Shown piece after piece: positions 1 to 9,700 of a stretch of DNA of 49,326 bases. The notes below the pieces were generated by a model. The model was not told where the DNA came from, ran no database searches, and saw only the letters and a list, made by a program, of their open reading frames with translations. Source of the DNA: Gracilaria vermiculophylla (taxonomy: Eukaryota > Rhodophyta > Florideophyceae > Gracilariales > Gracilariaceae); the NCBI GenBank assembly GCA_019155205.2, contig JAHNZQ020000308.1, forward strand, positions 5,982,112 to 6,031,437. Reading direction: 5' to 3'. The position numbers and the translations under genes are program-made. How positions within the stretch are numbered: position 1 is the first letter of the stretch; each line of letters opens with the position of its first letter.

Positions 1-52
1 TAAACCAAGTATTAAACGTACTGCAATGCGGAAATAAAACACTGTTCTTATT

Positions 53-249
53 GGTGGACCTATCATTTTGCACAGCTAAAACTTCGAAATTTTTATCTCA
101 TTCAAAAGTCTTTTGGCGGTTTCATTTAAAGCCGATGAATATCAATTACTACATTGCGGGTGCTACTGCATGTGTTTTTTTGGTAGAAAAAAACGTTGCA
201 TACTCCCTATACGTTCAGTTTATAGGGTGGACCTATCATTATGCACAGC
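53..249 (+). repeat. Short direct repeat, two copies 173 bases apart
   Basis: The 24-base sequence beginning GGTGGACCTATCATT is found at 53-76 and again at 226-249 with one mismatch (t versus a at the sixteenth base). Both copies lie in AT-rich sequence without a gene. This may be a protein-binding site or the remnant of a tandem duplication; nothing around it decides. Confidence 0.6.
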
Positions 250-952
250 ACCGTAAATGCACACAAACGGCAATGCTGCGGCCGTGCCAAATAATAGTTA
301 ATCGATAAAGGCGGGAAAATGAATGACCAATACTTTGATGACATAATTTTGAACTAAATAAAAACTTCACAAAAAGAATACAGTCCGTATTTTACGGCAT
401 CGTGTCGTGCGCTCGTGGTACGTTAAATGGTAAGGTACGGGTAGCGCTTGCCACAAGTGAGCTCATCGCGTACATGGGCGCGAGCGTCATAGCCATAGCC
501 ATAGACCATACACAACTGATTAAACCGAAAACCAGTCAAGTGCTTCAAAAACTTCCATCGAGCAAAATGCACTTATCTTTAATTTCGTTTTCGAGCCTTG
601 CTGCTTTCTTTATACAAAAGCTACTGAACCGCTGGTTACTCGGTCCCCGTGCGCTGTACCAAGTTTCGGTCACAGGACCAAGAAACGTGAACACACCGAT
701 TGTCCAAAAATATCCGAGAGGCAGAAATGCATTGTATACTATTTGAGAAGGGCAACTGCGAAAAAATAGTTTCGCAAATCAACTGCCCATACCATTTCCA
801 AAATGACTGAATATTCATCGATAACAGCACAGTATTGTACCTTGCGCAATGCTTCTTCGTGGTAGGCAATGAACTTCTTTACAGGACTCTACGCGTCTGA
901 GAACTTCATATTCATTTTAACATCATCCACAGTCTCATGTACGTTGTGCAGT

Positions 953-1113
953 ACAATGCTTTGAAAGACTTCAATAAACGCAATCTTCTTTTTTTTATCT
1001 TGAACACTCGGCTTGACTTCTATCTTCCGTCAAAAGTAGTGCTAGAACTGTTCTTATATTGTATTCTACATCATTTCTACTACATAATAGAGTTCTATAT
1101 CTTTTCTATTATA
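953..1113 (+). repeat. Dispersed repeat, copy 1 (partner at 3941-4099)
   Basis: This stretch and 3941-4099 align by eye over about 160 bases in the same orientation, at roughly 80-85 percent identity. Both contain ACTTCAATAAACGC near the start, a polyadenylation-like signal, followed by a pyrimidine-rich run and a TTCTTATA segment. A polyadenylation signal followed by a T-rich tail is what the R-U5 part of an LTR looks like, so the two copies may be the ends of an old LTR element about 3.1 kb long that encloses the gene at 2341-2925. No clear TG...CA termini were found. Confidence 0.6.
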
Positions 1114-1199
1114 AACAAAGATAAGGCAGATCATGTCCTTCTATACAACCTTTTAGAAGCTTCCAGGTCCTTCTAGTGGTATTCTTTGTTTAAGAAGCT

Positions 1200-1590
1200 T
1201 GTTCTTGTTTCTACAACACGGTCTTCTCCCATTCAGCCATACTCAACTTCTCGAAGTTTAGCCTACGCATTTTGTCACGACAGTTTTTCAGCATATCATC
1301 AATGATTTCCTTTTCGTTCACGGTGCCCGGATATTCACCGTCGATTAGTATCTCTAGCCCTATTGGGGTGATTGACGCTTTTCACGAGCACATAAACATC
1401 TGCACGCTTAAATTTTTTTTTTTCATAGACGTGGAATTAACAGATCTTTTCTGCCTTCAAAAAGACAAAAATGGACGGAATATTAATGCCTTGCAGCTGT
1501 AGAGCTTCCAATCCCACGATAGTAGACTGATGGATTGTTGCTTGTTCGGATTTCTCTTCTTTCTGCTTGATGCTCGCTAATGTTCAATGA
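1200..1590 (-). pseudogene. Possible decayed coding remnant, unidentified
   Basis: Read on the minus strand, about 1590-1200 gives two stretches with amphipathic, protein-like composition, broken by stops: one containing STIVGLEALQLQGINIPS and, further on, one containing EIIDDMLKNCRDKMRRLNFE, ending in a TAG near 1220. The plus strand over the same bases is hydrophobic and unstructured. Minus-strand sequence up to about 2000 also gives coding-like pieces in a shifting frame. I do not recognise the family. It could be a transposon or viral remnant, or chance. Confidence 0.25.
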
Positions 1591-2271
1591 ACAACTCGCT
1601 TTGGCAAACGTAGTAACTGTGCTAAAATGCGCTTCAAAACAATCGAACGGGAATCACAGGGAAGTTATTTCTTCTCCTCTCCGATCCAACTTTTGATCGC
1701 ATTGCCTTTGCTAGTATTCATTGTTCATAATATCTTAGTGGTAATTGGAATAGCTCTGATGCTGATCATTGCGCACTCAATTCCAAGACCTGTGCTTCAG
1801 ATTATGACTGACATCAAAGTCAGTATTCAGATCGAAACGTGCAGGCGCATTGTAGCAATGATTATTCTTGATCGAAACTATATATGTGCAGCTTCCCGCA
1901 GTCCCTTGTTCTCGATATATGCATACATTGGTCACTTAGAAGTAACCTCTGTTTCTTTGTCTCATCTCGAAAATTCTAATTGTCTTGTTTTCCGCAGTTA
2001 AATAATATCCTGAAACCCATCAGCGAAAAGAAACAATAAAACTTTTCCTTTCCTTCGAAATTGCTTCTATTTGTTGCTTCTTAGTATAGCAAACCTTGCT
2101 GTAATTATTGTCCTGCGCCACTCTGTCTTGCTGCAATGGAAGACGATTTGCCTGCGACCAAAAATGACAACCTATCGTAACGGGGGAGGCAACAAGCCGC
2201 ATACTCCAAAATGCTCGAACGGCATTTGGAACATTCACAAGCAGGTTACAGAAAATATCCATCTACTGCGG

Positions 2272-2278
2272 TATTTAA
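2272..2278 (+). promoter_or_regulatory. TATA-like box for the secreted protein gene
   Basis: TATTTAA sits 63-69 bases upstream of the ATG at 2341. Similar boxes occur at comparable distances before three other secreted-protein genes in the window. Confidence 0.45.
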
Positions 2279-2340
2279 GAAAGTTCATCCTCTTAAAAGT
2301 GTTGCACATCCCGAAAACATCTCTCTCATCCGCTTTCAGA

Positions 2341-2925
2341 ATGATGAACAAAGGAATTTCGATCATTTTGCTTGCTCCTGTAGTTCTGGCTACGGCGTGC
2401 ATTATCAATACCCCTTTTTCTTCTGCGACAGTCGGAAAATCACTTTCCACGTTCACACCATGTGATGGATATAGATTCTTCGCACACTCTTCTGTGTCCG
2501 TGAATGACACAGAGCTGCGGTACAAGCCGTTTCAGGAAAATTACAGTCACGGCAGTGAGAACCCTGGCCATCTTTGCGCTCAAACGTTCATCTTCAAAAC
2601 TCGAAAGTGGACCCCAATGCTGATAGAGCTTCCTCGTCTACAAATGCCGCCAGGTGTGAACCCGTTCGGAGACTACTGTGCTCGGGAACAGCCCAAAGTG
2701 CAGAAAATTTCATGGCCGACGGGCTCCACGCGCGAACAATTTATTGCAGGATTGAACGCCACAATTAACGGACTCGTATACCTACGCGACCACGAATGCC
2801 GCAGACATGAGTCTTCGTGGGAACTCTCGCAAGTTCACCATGAAGAGTTTTTACACCCTTGGCTGGAAGCGCCCATAACATATCTTCTTGGAGTTGCCCA
2901 AAACTTTGGCTTATGCCTGCACTGA
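2341..2925 (+). CDS. Secreted protein of unknown function, 194 aa
   Basis: The open frame begins further upstream, but the ATG at 2341 is chosen because it gives a clear signal peptide (MMNKG then a hydrophobic core of about 18 residues ending near ATACIINTPFSSATVG) and because a TATA-like box lies about 65 bases before it. The mature protein has six or more cysteines, as expected for an extracytoplasmic disulfide-bonded protein, and one N-x-S/T site typical of N-glycosylation (LNATING, near residue 145). No domain was recognised. It is predicted to be exported or directed to the endomembrane system. The gene is isolated, with no neighbour within 3 kb on the downstream side, and lies between the two copies of the 160-base repeat. 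It ends at a TGA. It appears intact and without introns. Confidence 0.65.
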   Translation: MMNKGISIILLAPVVLATACIINTPFSSATVGKSLSTFTPCDGYRFFAHSSVSVNDTELRYKPFQENYSHGSENPGHLCAQTFIFKTRKWTPMLIELPRLQMPPGVNPFGDYCAREQPKVQKISWPTGSTREQFIAGLNATINGLVYLRDHECRRHESSWELSQVHHEEFLHPWLEAPITYLLGVAQNFGLCLH

Positions 2926-3940
2926 GAGCGACAGGTTTGGTCTTCGCGTACATTAGTAATTGATATACTCCTTTCAGACATCAAGTGACCGTCCTGCTTT
3001 TTGAACTACATGAATCAGAGGAGGTTAATGTGACTAATCATTGACATTTTCTAAATCGATTCACTCAAAATCGATTTTTTGCCACAATGCAGTTCCACGT
3101 TAGTTAAGTTACACATAAACGTACTATTTAATTTCATACTGCATAAGCATGCCCTGAACGCTTTTACATTCCGGGAACCACTGCAACTTTTGTTTGTTGA
3201 AACGCTTGCATTTCTCGTTATGAGTTGAAAGGAAGCTGTCGACGAGCGCGTCGGGGGGCGCGCGCGCGTTGGCCGGCGCGGCGGCGAGAGCAGGAGAGAA
3301 GCGCGCAGATGGCGGCCGCGCTGCATGCTGTGCATGCTGCCTCTCGCGTGCGCGGTTGTTTGCTCGCGGCGCGCAGGGCTATGCGTCGGCGCGGACTGGC
3401 GGTGCGCGCTGAATGCACGCGGGCAGGCGTCATAAGCGCTGCGGCGCGGCTCGTCGCTGAGCGTGCAAGCAACAGGCTGCGCGCGGGGCGTTGCCGCAAC
3501 GCCTTCTGCGCGCCGACAGCGTTGCAACGCCGATGCCAAAGCAAAGAATGAAGCAGCCACCAAACTAATATAGTTTGTGCAGTTTTCGAATAGTTGTGAT
3601 TCGGGGTGACCAGAGAATCCAACCAGTGAACGCATCAGTGGAATGTGAAGTGGAATAGATCAGAACAGAGCAGTGTTTAATGTTGTAAACACCTAAAGAT
3701 CGATGTCGCTATCGTCTAATCTAGACCTCTTGGCCCGGTGCAGAGAGCGTTTATGTACTTTTTGAAAGCCCGGGAAAACTCCCCCACTGAACTGTATACG
3801 ACTTAAAATAATGACTCCTCTATGGCTCTACCAAGTGAAATAGTGTCGTTTGTAAGAATAGATGGCGACACTCAATTTTCATGTACTCTGTTTCCTTATA
3901 TCCTTCCATGAGCATTTGACACGAAATCTTCCATAGCAGC

Positions 3941-4099
3941 ACAACGCTTCGATAGACTTCAATAAACGCCATCTTCTTTTTACCTTAAACCCTCGTCTTG
4001 ACTTCTATCTTTCGTCAAACTTAGAGCTACAACTGTTCTTATACAGTGTTCTATATCATTTCTACTCTGTAGTGTAGTTCCATGTCTTCTCTATCATAA
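3941..4099 (+). repeat. Dispersed repeat, copy 2 (partner at 953-1113)
   Basis: Second copy of the 160-base repeat, in the same orientation as copy 1 and with the same ACTTCAATAAACGC element near its start. The similarity begins near 3941 and fades after about 4099. The upstream flanks of the two copies do not align, so each may be a truncated piece of a longer repeat. Confidence 0.6.
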
Positions 4100-5951
4100 C
4101 CCTCTCTTGGGTGACTGCCGGAAGAGGCAGAATAAATACCAGATCCTCGCTTTACCTCTGCGGGGTCGGAGGCACCTTGGGGGACTTCCAAGGTTCTTGT
4201 GCCTATTGGTTTGCCTGCGCCGAGATAACCGCGTACCCGCATCATTTGGCTTAATCAACAGTAACCAACATGGGCTCTGCATTGACAAGTTGCGTACTTG
4301 CAAATGTTAGACCTGAAGACTAGCGAGTGATAGTTTTGGGATTGGCAATAGGGTTTATAGTTTCTTCATCTCAGCCCATGAGGGAAATTTTGATTCTAAT
4401 TTTGATGCTTGAGCACGTGTTGATAAAGAACTGCTTCCAGAGTTTGCGATCAGAGATCCAAAGCCCAATGTATCGCACCTGTTTTTACAATGTTCAATCC
4501 ACCATCCTGATGACGTTCTAGCATGCGACCACGGTAAAACGGTAAAAATCTGTTTGCCCAAAGCTTTGCTGAGCGCCACCGCAGAACTTGCTGTGGCAAC
4601 GTGCACAAGACTTTCTTATAACGTATGGGGATGACAGTCTACTTTTGAGGTATGCAAATCTAAACCAAGACGGTGGCCTTTTTTTATTTGTTCAATTACA
4701 CGTTTCGAGGCAGAAACGAAATGTGTGGCTGCTATGTTCAGGCCGCGTGATGGCGCGACCAAGACTCGTATCAAACTCCACAGATGGATGGCTTGTCCAC
4801 GGGATACTGCGTCTCTTTTTACGTTACCGATTTGAGTCAGCAGCATATAATGCATGTTTCAAGACGATTGTCCAGCGTACACTGTCGTAGTCAAGTCCGA
4901 TAGTACATGCACTTACGTACGGCAGTTAGAGTGTGATGCGATGTACGGGTAAGCCATCAACAAATGTAGGGGCTTTATACAAGCTATCTCATGCTCTAAG
5001 CATTTTAATCACAAACCTGACCGCGGGAGTACATTTTCCTGAGCCACTCAACACACGAAGAGGCTTCTTAGTACTTTCACAGATGGTCAACGGATGCTGC
5101 CATTTCACTTCCTTTACGATCGGGTGAGTGTGCATGTTTCAGAGTACATATGCAACTTTCTGGTCTTCACTTAACCAACACGTAGTTATTAAGAACTTGT
5201 TGTGCTCATGAGCCAACAGGAATATTTTGAGACAGTAGATCGGATTCAAAAACATCGTTTAACTAACAGTCTCATGTAACTCTACAAGTTTCTACTGCCC
5301 ACCCACCATGCCCCGGGAACAGTGCGTCCCTTTTAAAGCGTCCTGGGAGCATTAGCTTTGCTAATCTTCTGCTGGCCTGACTCCTGAGTTGGCTCCTCCC
5401 GTCTTTCTTTAACAGTTAAAATCTTTCGCTGGATTGTAGTCTTCCAGCGAACAATCATAAGATTCCTTCTCTACCATGCTGATGTAATTTTTGCTCGGGT
5501 GTTTCTCAGAGAGATTTTCAGACAAATTTATTTGATTTAGCAGTCCGAGACGAAGCATCATCATTACTCCTAATACTAATCTGCGTAGTATAAACCAGAA
5601 TATCTGAACTTGTTTCTGATCTGCTCCAAGAGAGATAAGATGCCAAAATTTTCTTAGAATCATTGCTTTACTCAAAAACAGCAAGCCTCTTGTGTGCAAC
5701 TTGAGATATTCAAAATATTTATTTTGCAAACTCACAAATTGGACAATTATAATCAAAGTCAAGAAAAAGCATTTACTCTTGATGCTAATATGTTTTCACG
5801 TTGCACCAATTGCCTCTCAGGAATATGCATCTCACGAACGTTTTATGTTTTACAAAATAATCTGCACTTCATAGACTCATTATTTGCGCTCACAGGAAAC
5901 CGGTTTTGTCATGCTTTCGGGAATACCATCTCATTTTGCTTCAATAACGTT

Positions 5952-5957
5952 TTATTC
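5952..5957 (-). terminator. Polyadenylation signal of the endonuclease gene
   Basis: AATAAA on the minus strand, about 43 bases past the stop codon of the nuclease gene. Confidence 0.5.
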
Positions 5958-5999
5958 TGCAGCTTTACAGCTAGGAAAGCTGAAAAACTAAAACCACCT

Positions 6000-6704
6000 T
6001 CAAATATTTGTAAGTTTGGCGAGCTCAGTGTTTTCAATTCTCACTTTGTACAGCTTGGATCTTTTCCTGTTTTTGTTGATCTTTTCCGCCTCAATAATGA
6101 TCGAAGTTGGCCACGGGTTGGAACTTTTGTATTCGAGAGTTGTGTCATAAATTACCGTGTTTCCGGCTTTTAATTCACTTGCGACCACATTCTCGCAGTT
6201 GGACATTACAGGTGTGTTAAATTGTGTTTGCCAGCAAGGGAACAAATTGGCATACACGTTTCCCTTTCCACCGAGCTGATTGGCAATGATATGGCATCGG
6301 GCCCAAGGAATAGGGCGCAGCGGCGGTACCATTTGGCCCTTAGGAACAGTTCGGCCCGTCTTCTTTTTGTAGACAAATCTCTTGAAATCATCCCATCCAT
6401 AGATTGCCCTGCTAAATGGGCGAGATCCGTTTTTTCGACAAGCTGGTTTTATTGTGGCTGTAATTCTGGTTGCGGGTTCAATGCCAGAATTTCCTCGGAT
6501 GATCAAACTACCTCCACAATTCTTAAACGAATCTTTCCATCTGTCTAAAGCAGATTGATGAACGATTGACGGAAGAAAATCAGCACCCACTGGTGATGAA
6601 ATTGTCTCGTTGTGGATAGAATATGCATCTGAAATACTCAGTCCGAAAAGAATCAAAAAGAGGAAGCGGAGCATCATCGAATGATCAAGAAGAACGTTCT
6701 TCAT
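6000..6704 (-). CDS. Secreted DNA/RNA non-specific endonuclease-like protein, 234 aa
   Basis: Predicted to cut nucleic acids outside the cell or in the endomembrane system. Residues 10-28 (MMLRFLFLILFGLSISDAYS) are a signal peptide; the ATG at 6704 adds nine residues and the ATG at 6677 would start directly at the signal, so either may be used. The catalytic region is RCHIIANQLGG at 136-146, then NLFP at 153-156 and N163. This matches the beta-beta-alpha metal fold of DNA/RNA non-specific endonucleases (Endonuclea_NS_2 type), where a histidine is the general base (here H138) and an asparagine binds the metal (N163 is the likely one). The common R-G-H step is R-C-H here. Cysteines at 63, 89, 137, 157 and 170 suggest disulfides. 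A TATA-like box and a polyadenylation signal flank it; no intron is seen. The family call is from motif order alone. Confidence 0.75.
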   Translation of the reverse strand: MKNVLLDHSMMLRFLFLILFGLSISDAYSIHNETISSPVGADFLPSIVHQSALDRWKDSFKNCGGSLIIRGNSGIEPATRITATIKPACRKNGSRPFSRAIYGWDDFKRFVYKKKTGRTVPKGQMVPPLRPIPWARCHIIANQLGGKGNVYANLFPCWQTQFNTPVMSNCENVVASELKAGNTVIYDTTLEYKSSNPWPTSIIIEAEKINKNRKRSKLYKVRIENTELAKLTNI

Positions 6705-6770
6705 GTTGAAGGCAGAATAGGGTTACTTGGCTTTGAAGCACCGTGATGGTTCGCCTGGTGGCGGAGGCAT

Positions 6771-6778
6771 ACTTATAC
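6771..6778 (-). promoter_or_regulatory. TATA-like box for the endonuclease gene
   Basis: TATAAGTA on the minus strand lies about 67-74 bases upstream of the ATG at 6704, or about 95 upstream of the ATG at 6677. Confidence 0.45.
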
Positions 6779-6779
6779 G

Positions 6780-9700
6780 CCGGCGGAAGCTGTACAATAA
6801 GAGGGAAGTCGACGATGAATATCTTTGTCTAAGACGCTGCTGGAAATAAACGACCTGAACAAGATACGGCGAGAGATCGAGTATGCACCGCCAGGCGACG
6901 AAACCATTTAGAATCCATAGAAAAGATACATTGTGTTTTTTGAGCTGTGCATGGTCGTCAATTTGGAAAGATGCTCCATTCACAATATCGAAAAGAAGAC
7001 ATGTACTCCTGCAATAAGGTTTCGAGGAGAAAGACCACCAACAAACAAGCATCTGACGTGAGAATCTTCAATGAACGCAGAGTTCCATGACATAGCAAGA
7101 AGCCTGTTGCAAGAAGGGTCGTTGCTGTGCTTTGGCTCTTTATCACGTTTTTTCTCAAAATTTTAGAAATACATGAGTGCGCTTCAAAAAAACGTTGGGC
7201 ATCGTTGTTGGCAGCATTTCCATCCTTCATGAGTCCCCAAAAGCTATTGTTGGAGCTGAGATGACCATGAGATAAAAAATCGCTCTGCGATCTCTCATCA
7301 GGAGAATTATCCTTTCTGTCGCGGAGGAACATGAAACACTGGTTTTCGGACTCTTTTTTTAAATAATTATTATTAGTAATGAGCTTCCCTTTCCGACCAG
7401 AGAAAATATGATCACGTCGAGAAAATCGGTTATTTCACTCGTGCAACTGCATATTTGGCACTTTTACTTGTAAATATTGCTAATGGCAACGAGTTTGTAC
7501 ACTCAGCAACTACTTTTTAAACGTATTAAGGAAGTGTTCTGTTCCAAATCTCCTCGCAAGTTTCAGAAGGTACTTGTTGGCATTTGTGGATTTGGAATAT
7601 TATGATCACGCGTTCAGAGCTTTTGCGATATACAACTGACATGTTTGTACAAAGTTAACATGACCTTTCGGGCGCTTTTGACTTTCGCATATTGGCAGAA
7701 CCTGTGTCATGAGTCATTCAAAACATCCCGAGCATTCAGAAAGGCAACAGGTTTTCACTCAAGAAATGATGTGAATTGCCGAAGAACAATGACAGTTTTC
7801 TAATGACAAATAATTGGAAAAACTGCACATTGATGTGTTGCAAGTTGCCCACAGTTCCAACTTTCCCTTGTCGTCAAGCGTACAAATGACTTGCCGAAAA
7901 ATGTCCCATACAGTTGCTATTCAGGATTCATAGAAATTTGAGATGCTCGTTGCATCAGCCCTAGACGATGAGACGGCAATATTTTCAGTAACCCGGTCTT
8001 TATTGTCACGATTGCCTATTCTACATCTGTTTGATTTCAGTTGTGAAGTACTTATCTCTACGTCGCAAACTATAGTCATAACTCGGTGGCAATCCAACGA
8101 ATAATACTGTTTTGAGAGTTTACGTAAAAGTGACAAACCCATGAGGTTCCCTGTCAAATAGGGATCAGCTATAGACGAGAATGTAGAGGTTTCTCCAGCT
8201 TGCGCTCTTTTCTGGTGCAGTGTATACAACTTTGCCAAATCTAGACTCTACTTGAAACAAAGAGCATCAAAACTATGGTTGGCCTTCTTCGAGAGGATGC
8301 AGCTGATGTCAGGAGCGTTGTGTTTTCTAAACTGCCAGAATCGTCAAAACTGTACCTCTTTTGCTATTCATGGAAACCTGGAAGTAAAGCTTTGAATGTT
8401 TCAAGCTCGTGCGTTCTCTTCGCAGAGAAAACGTATGAGGAGAAAACTTACAGTGAAACATATTAGCTGTATGTTATGACTGTTGTGCATCTGTTCTCCA
8501 GTTACACAAAATTTTCAAAACAAAACCCCTTCACCCTCGCATGGAGTTCAGAAAAGCAATAGTGTCAGACATCTTGACATTTCCGCATCTAATAAGTCAT
8601 TTTCAGGTAAGTCTGTTTTATTGTAGTTCAAAAAAACAAAAGCCATTGCCATAATGATAGAATAGGACGTGGGTTTCAATGAACGATATCAACAGTCCAA
8701 GCTCGTCCTCGTCTGAAATTAACCGTCCTTTTTCTACCAGTGATTGCAGCACACTAAAAGTTGCGCAAAACTTAAAATATTTTGAGATCATGAATGTTTT
8801 CCGAATTGAAACGCCATTCAGCTAAAGTGGGCAGCTGGCTGTCTTGGAGACACAGTCGTGCAGCAGAAACACTCGCACAGTAGAGAAATAGGTGCTTGGT
8901 CTTCGACCTGAGGCAGCGCGTTGACTGGCAGTGTTGACAAAGTATCGCTCCAAAAGCAAAAGTGCGAGTGGGGGGCACGCACGACGCTTTCTCTAACCTA
9001 CTTTAATACAAAACGCAATGCAATAAAAGATGAACCTAACTCTTATCGTATGATTCTTTGGCTGAGATGAAACAATTATCTTTAGATTACTGGTTTCATG
9101 GATGCTCTTGTGAGTGACATCATCCTCTCATGGCCAGCTGCAAAGCACTGCATCACACGAAGTTCACAATACTGTGGTTTTGACTGCAATTTTGCTTTGG
9201 GAAAAGACCATCAATTGCTGCAACAAAAATGAATTGTTTTGCAGCAGCAAATATACGTCCCGCGTTTGCAATCGACAAGCCCACATACTGCTGATATGTT
9301 ATGTCTCCAAAAGTGGTTGGGACCGCGAAAGACAAGAAAGCTCTATTTGAGCGCCAATGCATCGTTACTACGGCAGGGATGAAAAGTAGCTCGCGATACG
9401 AGAGCTGTTTTCTGATGCAGTTGCTCAATAAGCGTGTGTACAGCGTCATTTGCAGACCGAATGTGCTGAAGGAGAATATGACACTTCGAGAATGAACTAG
9501 ATCACAAGGACGGAGTTGCACAACTGTGTTGCATTGGGTGCAACCTCAAATGCACAAAACTCAAAAACGGAGTTTTTGTTTTGCTGAAGATGCGGGTCAC
9601 AATGCATTCTGGAATTTGCAGGAGGACAAATGTAAAAGATATGTATTTCGTATGCACTTTAGTTCGAAAGTAATGCTGGTGTTCATTCGGTTCTGAGAGA

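Larger units (their letters stand above)
1..2270. other. Non-coding or decayed stretch upstream of the first secreted gene
   Basis: I see no convincing intact gene here. The longer frames start at GTG or TTG or show no protein-like pattern. The stretch holds a 24-base direct repeat (53-76 and 226-249), one copy of a 160-base repeat (953-1113), and coding-like but stop-broken frames on the minus strand between about 1200 and 2000. An ATG-started plus-strand frame at 1627-2001 is hydrophobic but has no recognisable pattern, and I do not call it a gene. Confidence 0.5.
2926..5999. other. Intergenic stretch with a GC-rich block and repeat copy 2
   Basis: No gene is supported. A GC- and CpG-rich block at about 3235-3540 gives open frames on both strands, all arginine- and alanine-rich, as expected from base composition rather than coding. 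Repeat copy 2 lies at 3941-4099. A minus-strand frame ending at 5409 has a plausible tail (containing SYDCSLEDYNPAKDFNC) preceded by hydrophobic residues. It begins at TTG and overlaps an equally long plus-strand frame, so it is not called. Confidence 0.45.

Noticed and set aside
402..746. A 114-codon plus-strand frame
   Set aside because: It starts at GTG and has no recognisable motif or neighbouring signals.
1627..2001. An ATG-started 124-codon hydrophobic plus-strand frame
   Set aside because: It has no signal-peptide-plus-mature-domain pattern, and the opposite strand reads more like decayed coding sequence.
3051..3635. A 194-codon minus-strand frame and overlapping frames on both strands
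   Set aside because: The block is so GC-rich that all frames are open and arginine- and alanine-rich; there is no motif and no codon pattern favouring one strand.
5409..6173. Overlapping frames of 117 and 159 codons on opposite strands
   Set aside because: Both begin at non-ATG codons, and the plus-strand one runs into the antisense of the nuclease gene. The minus-strand tail looks weakly protein-like but is not enough to call.
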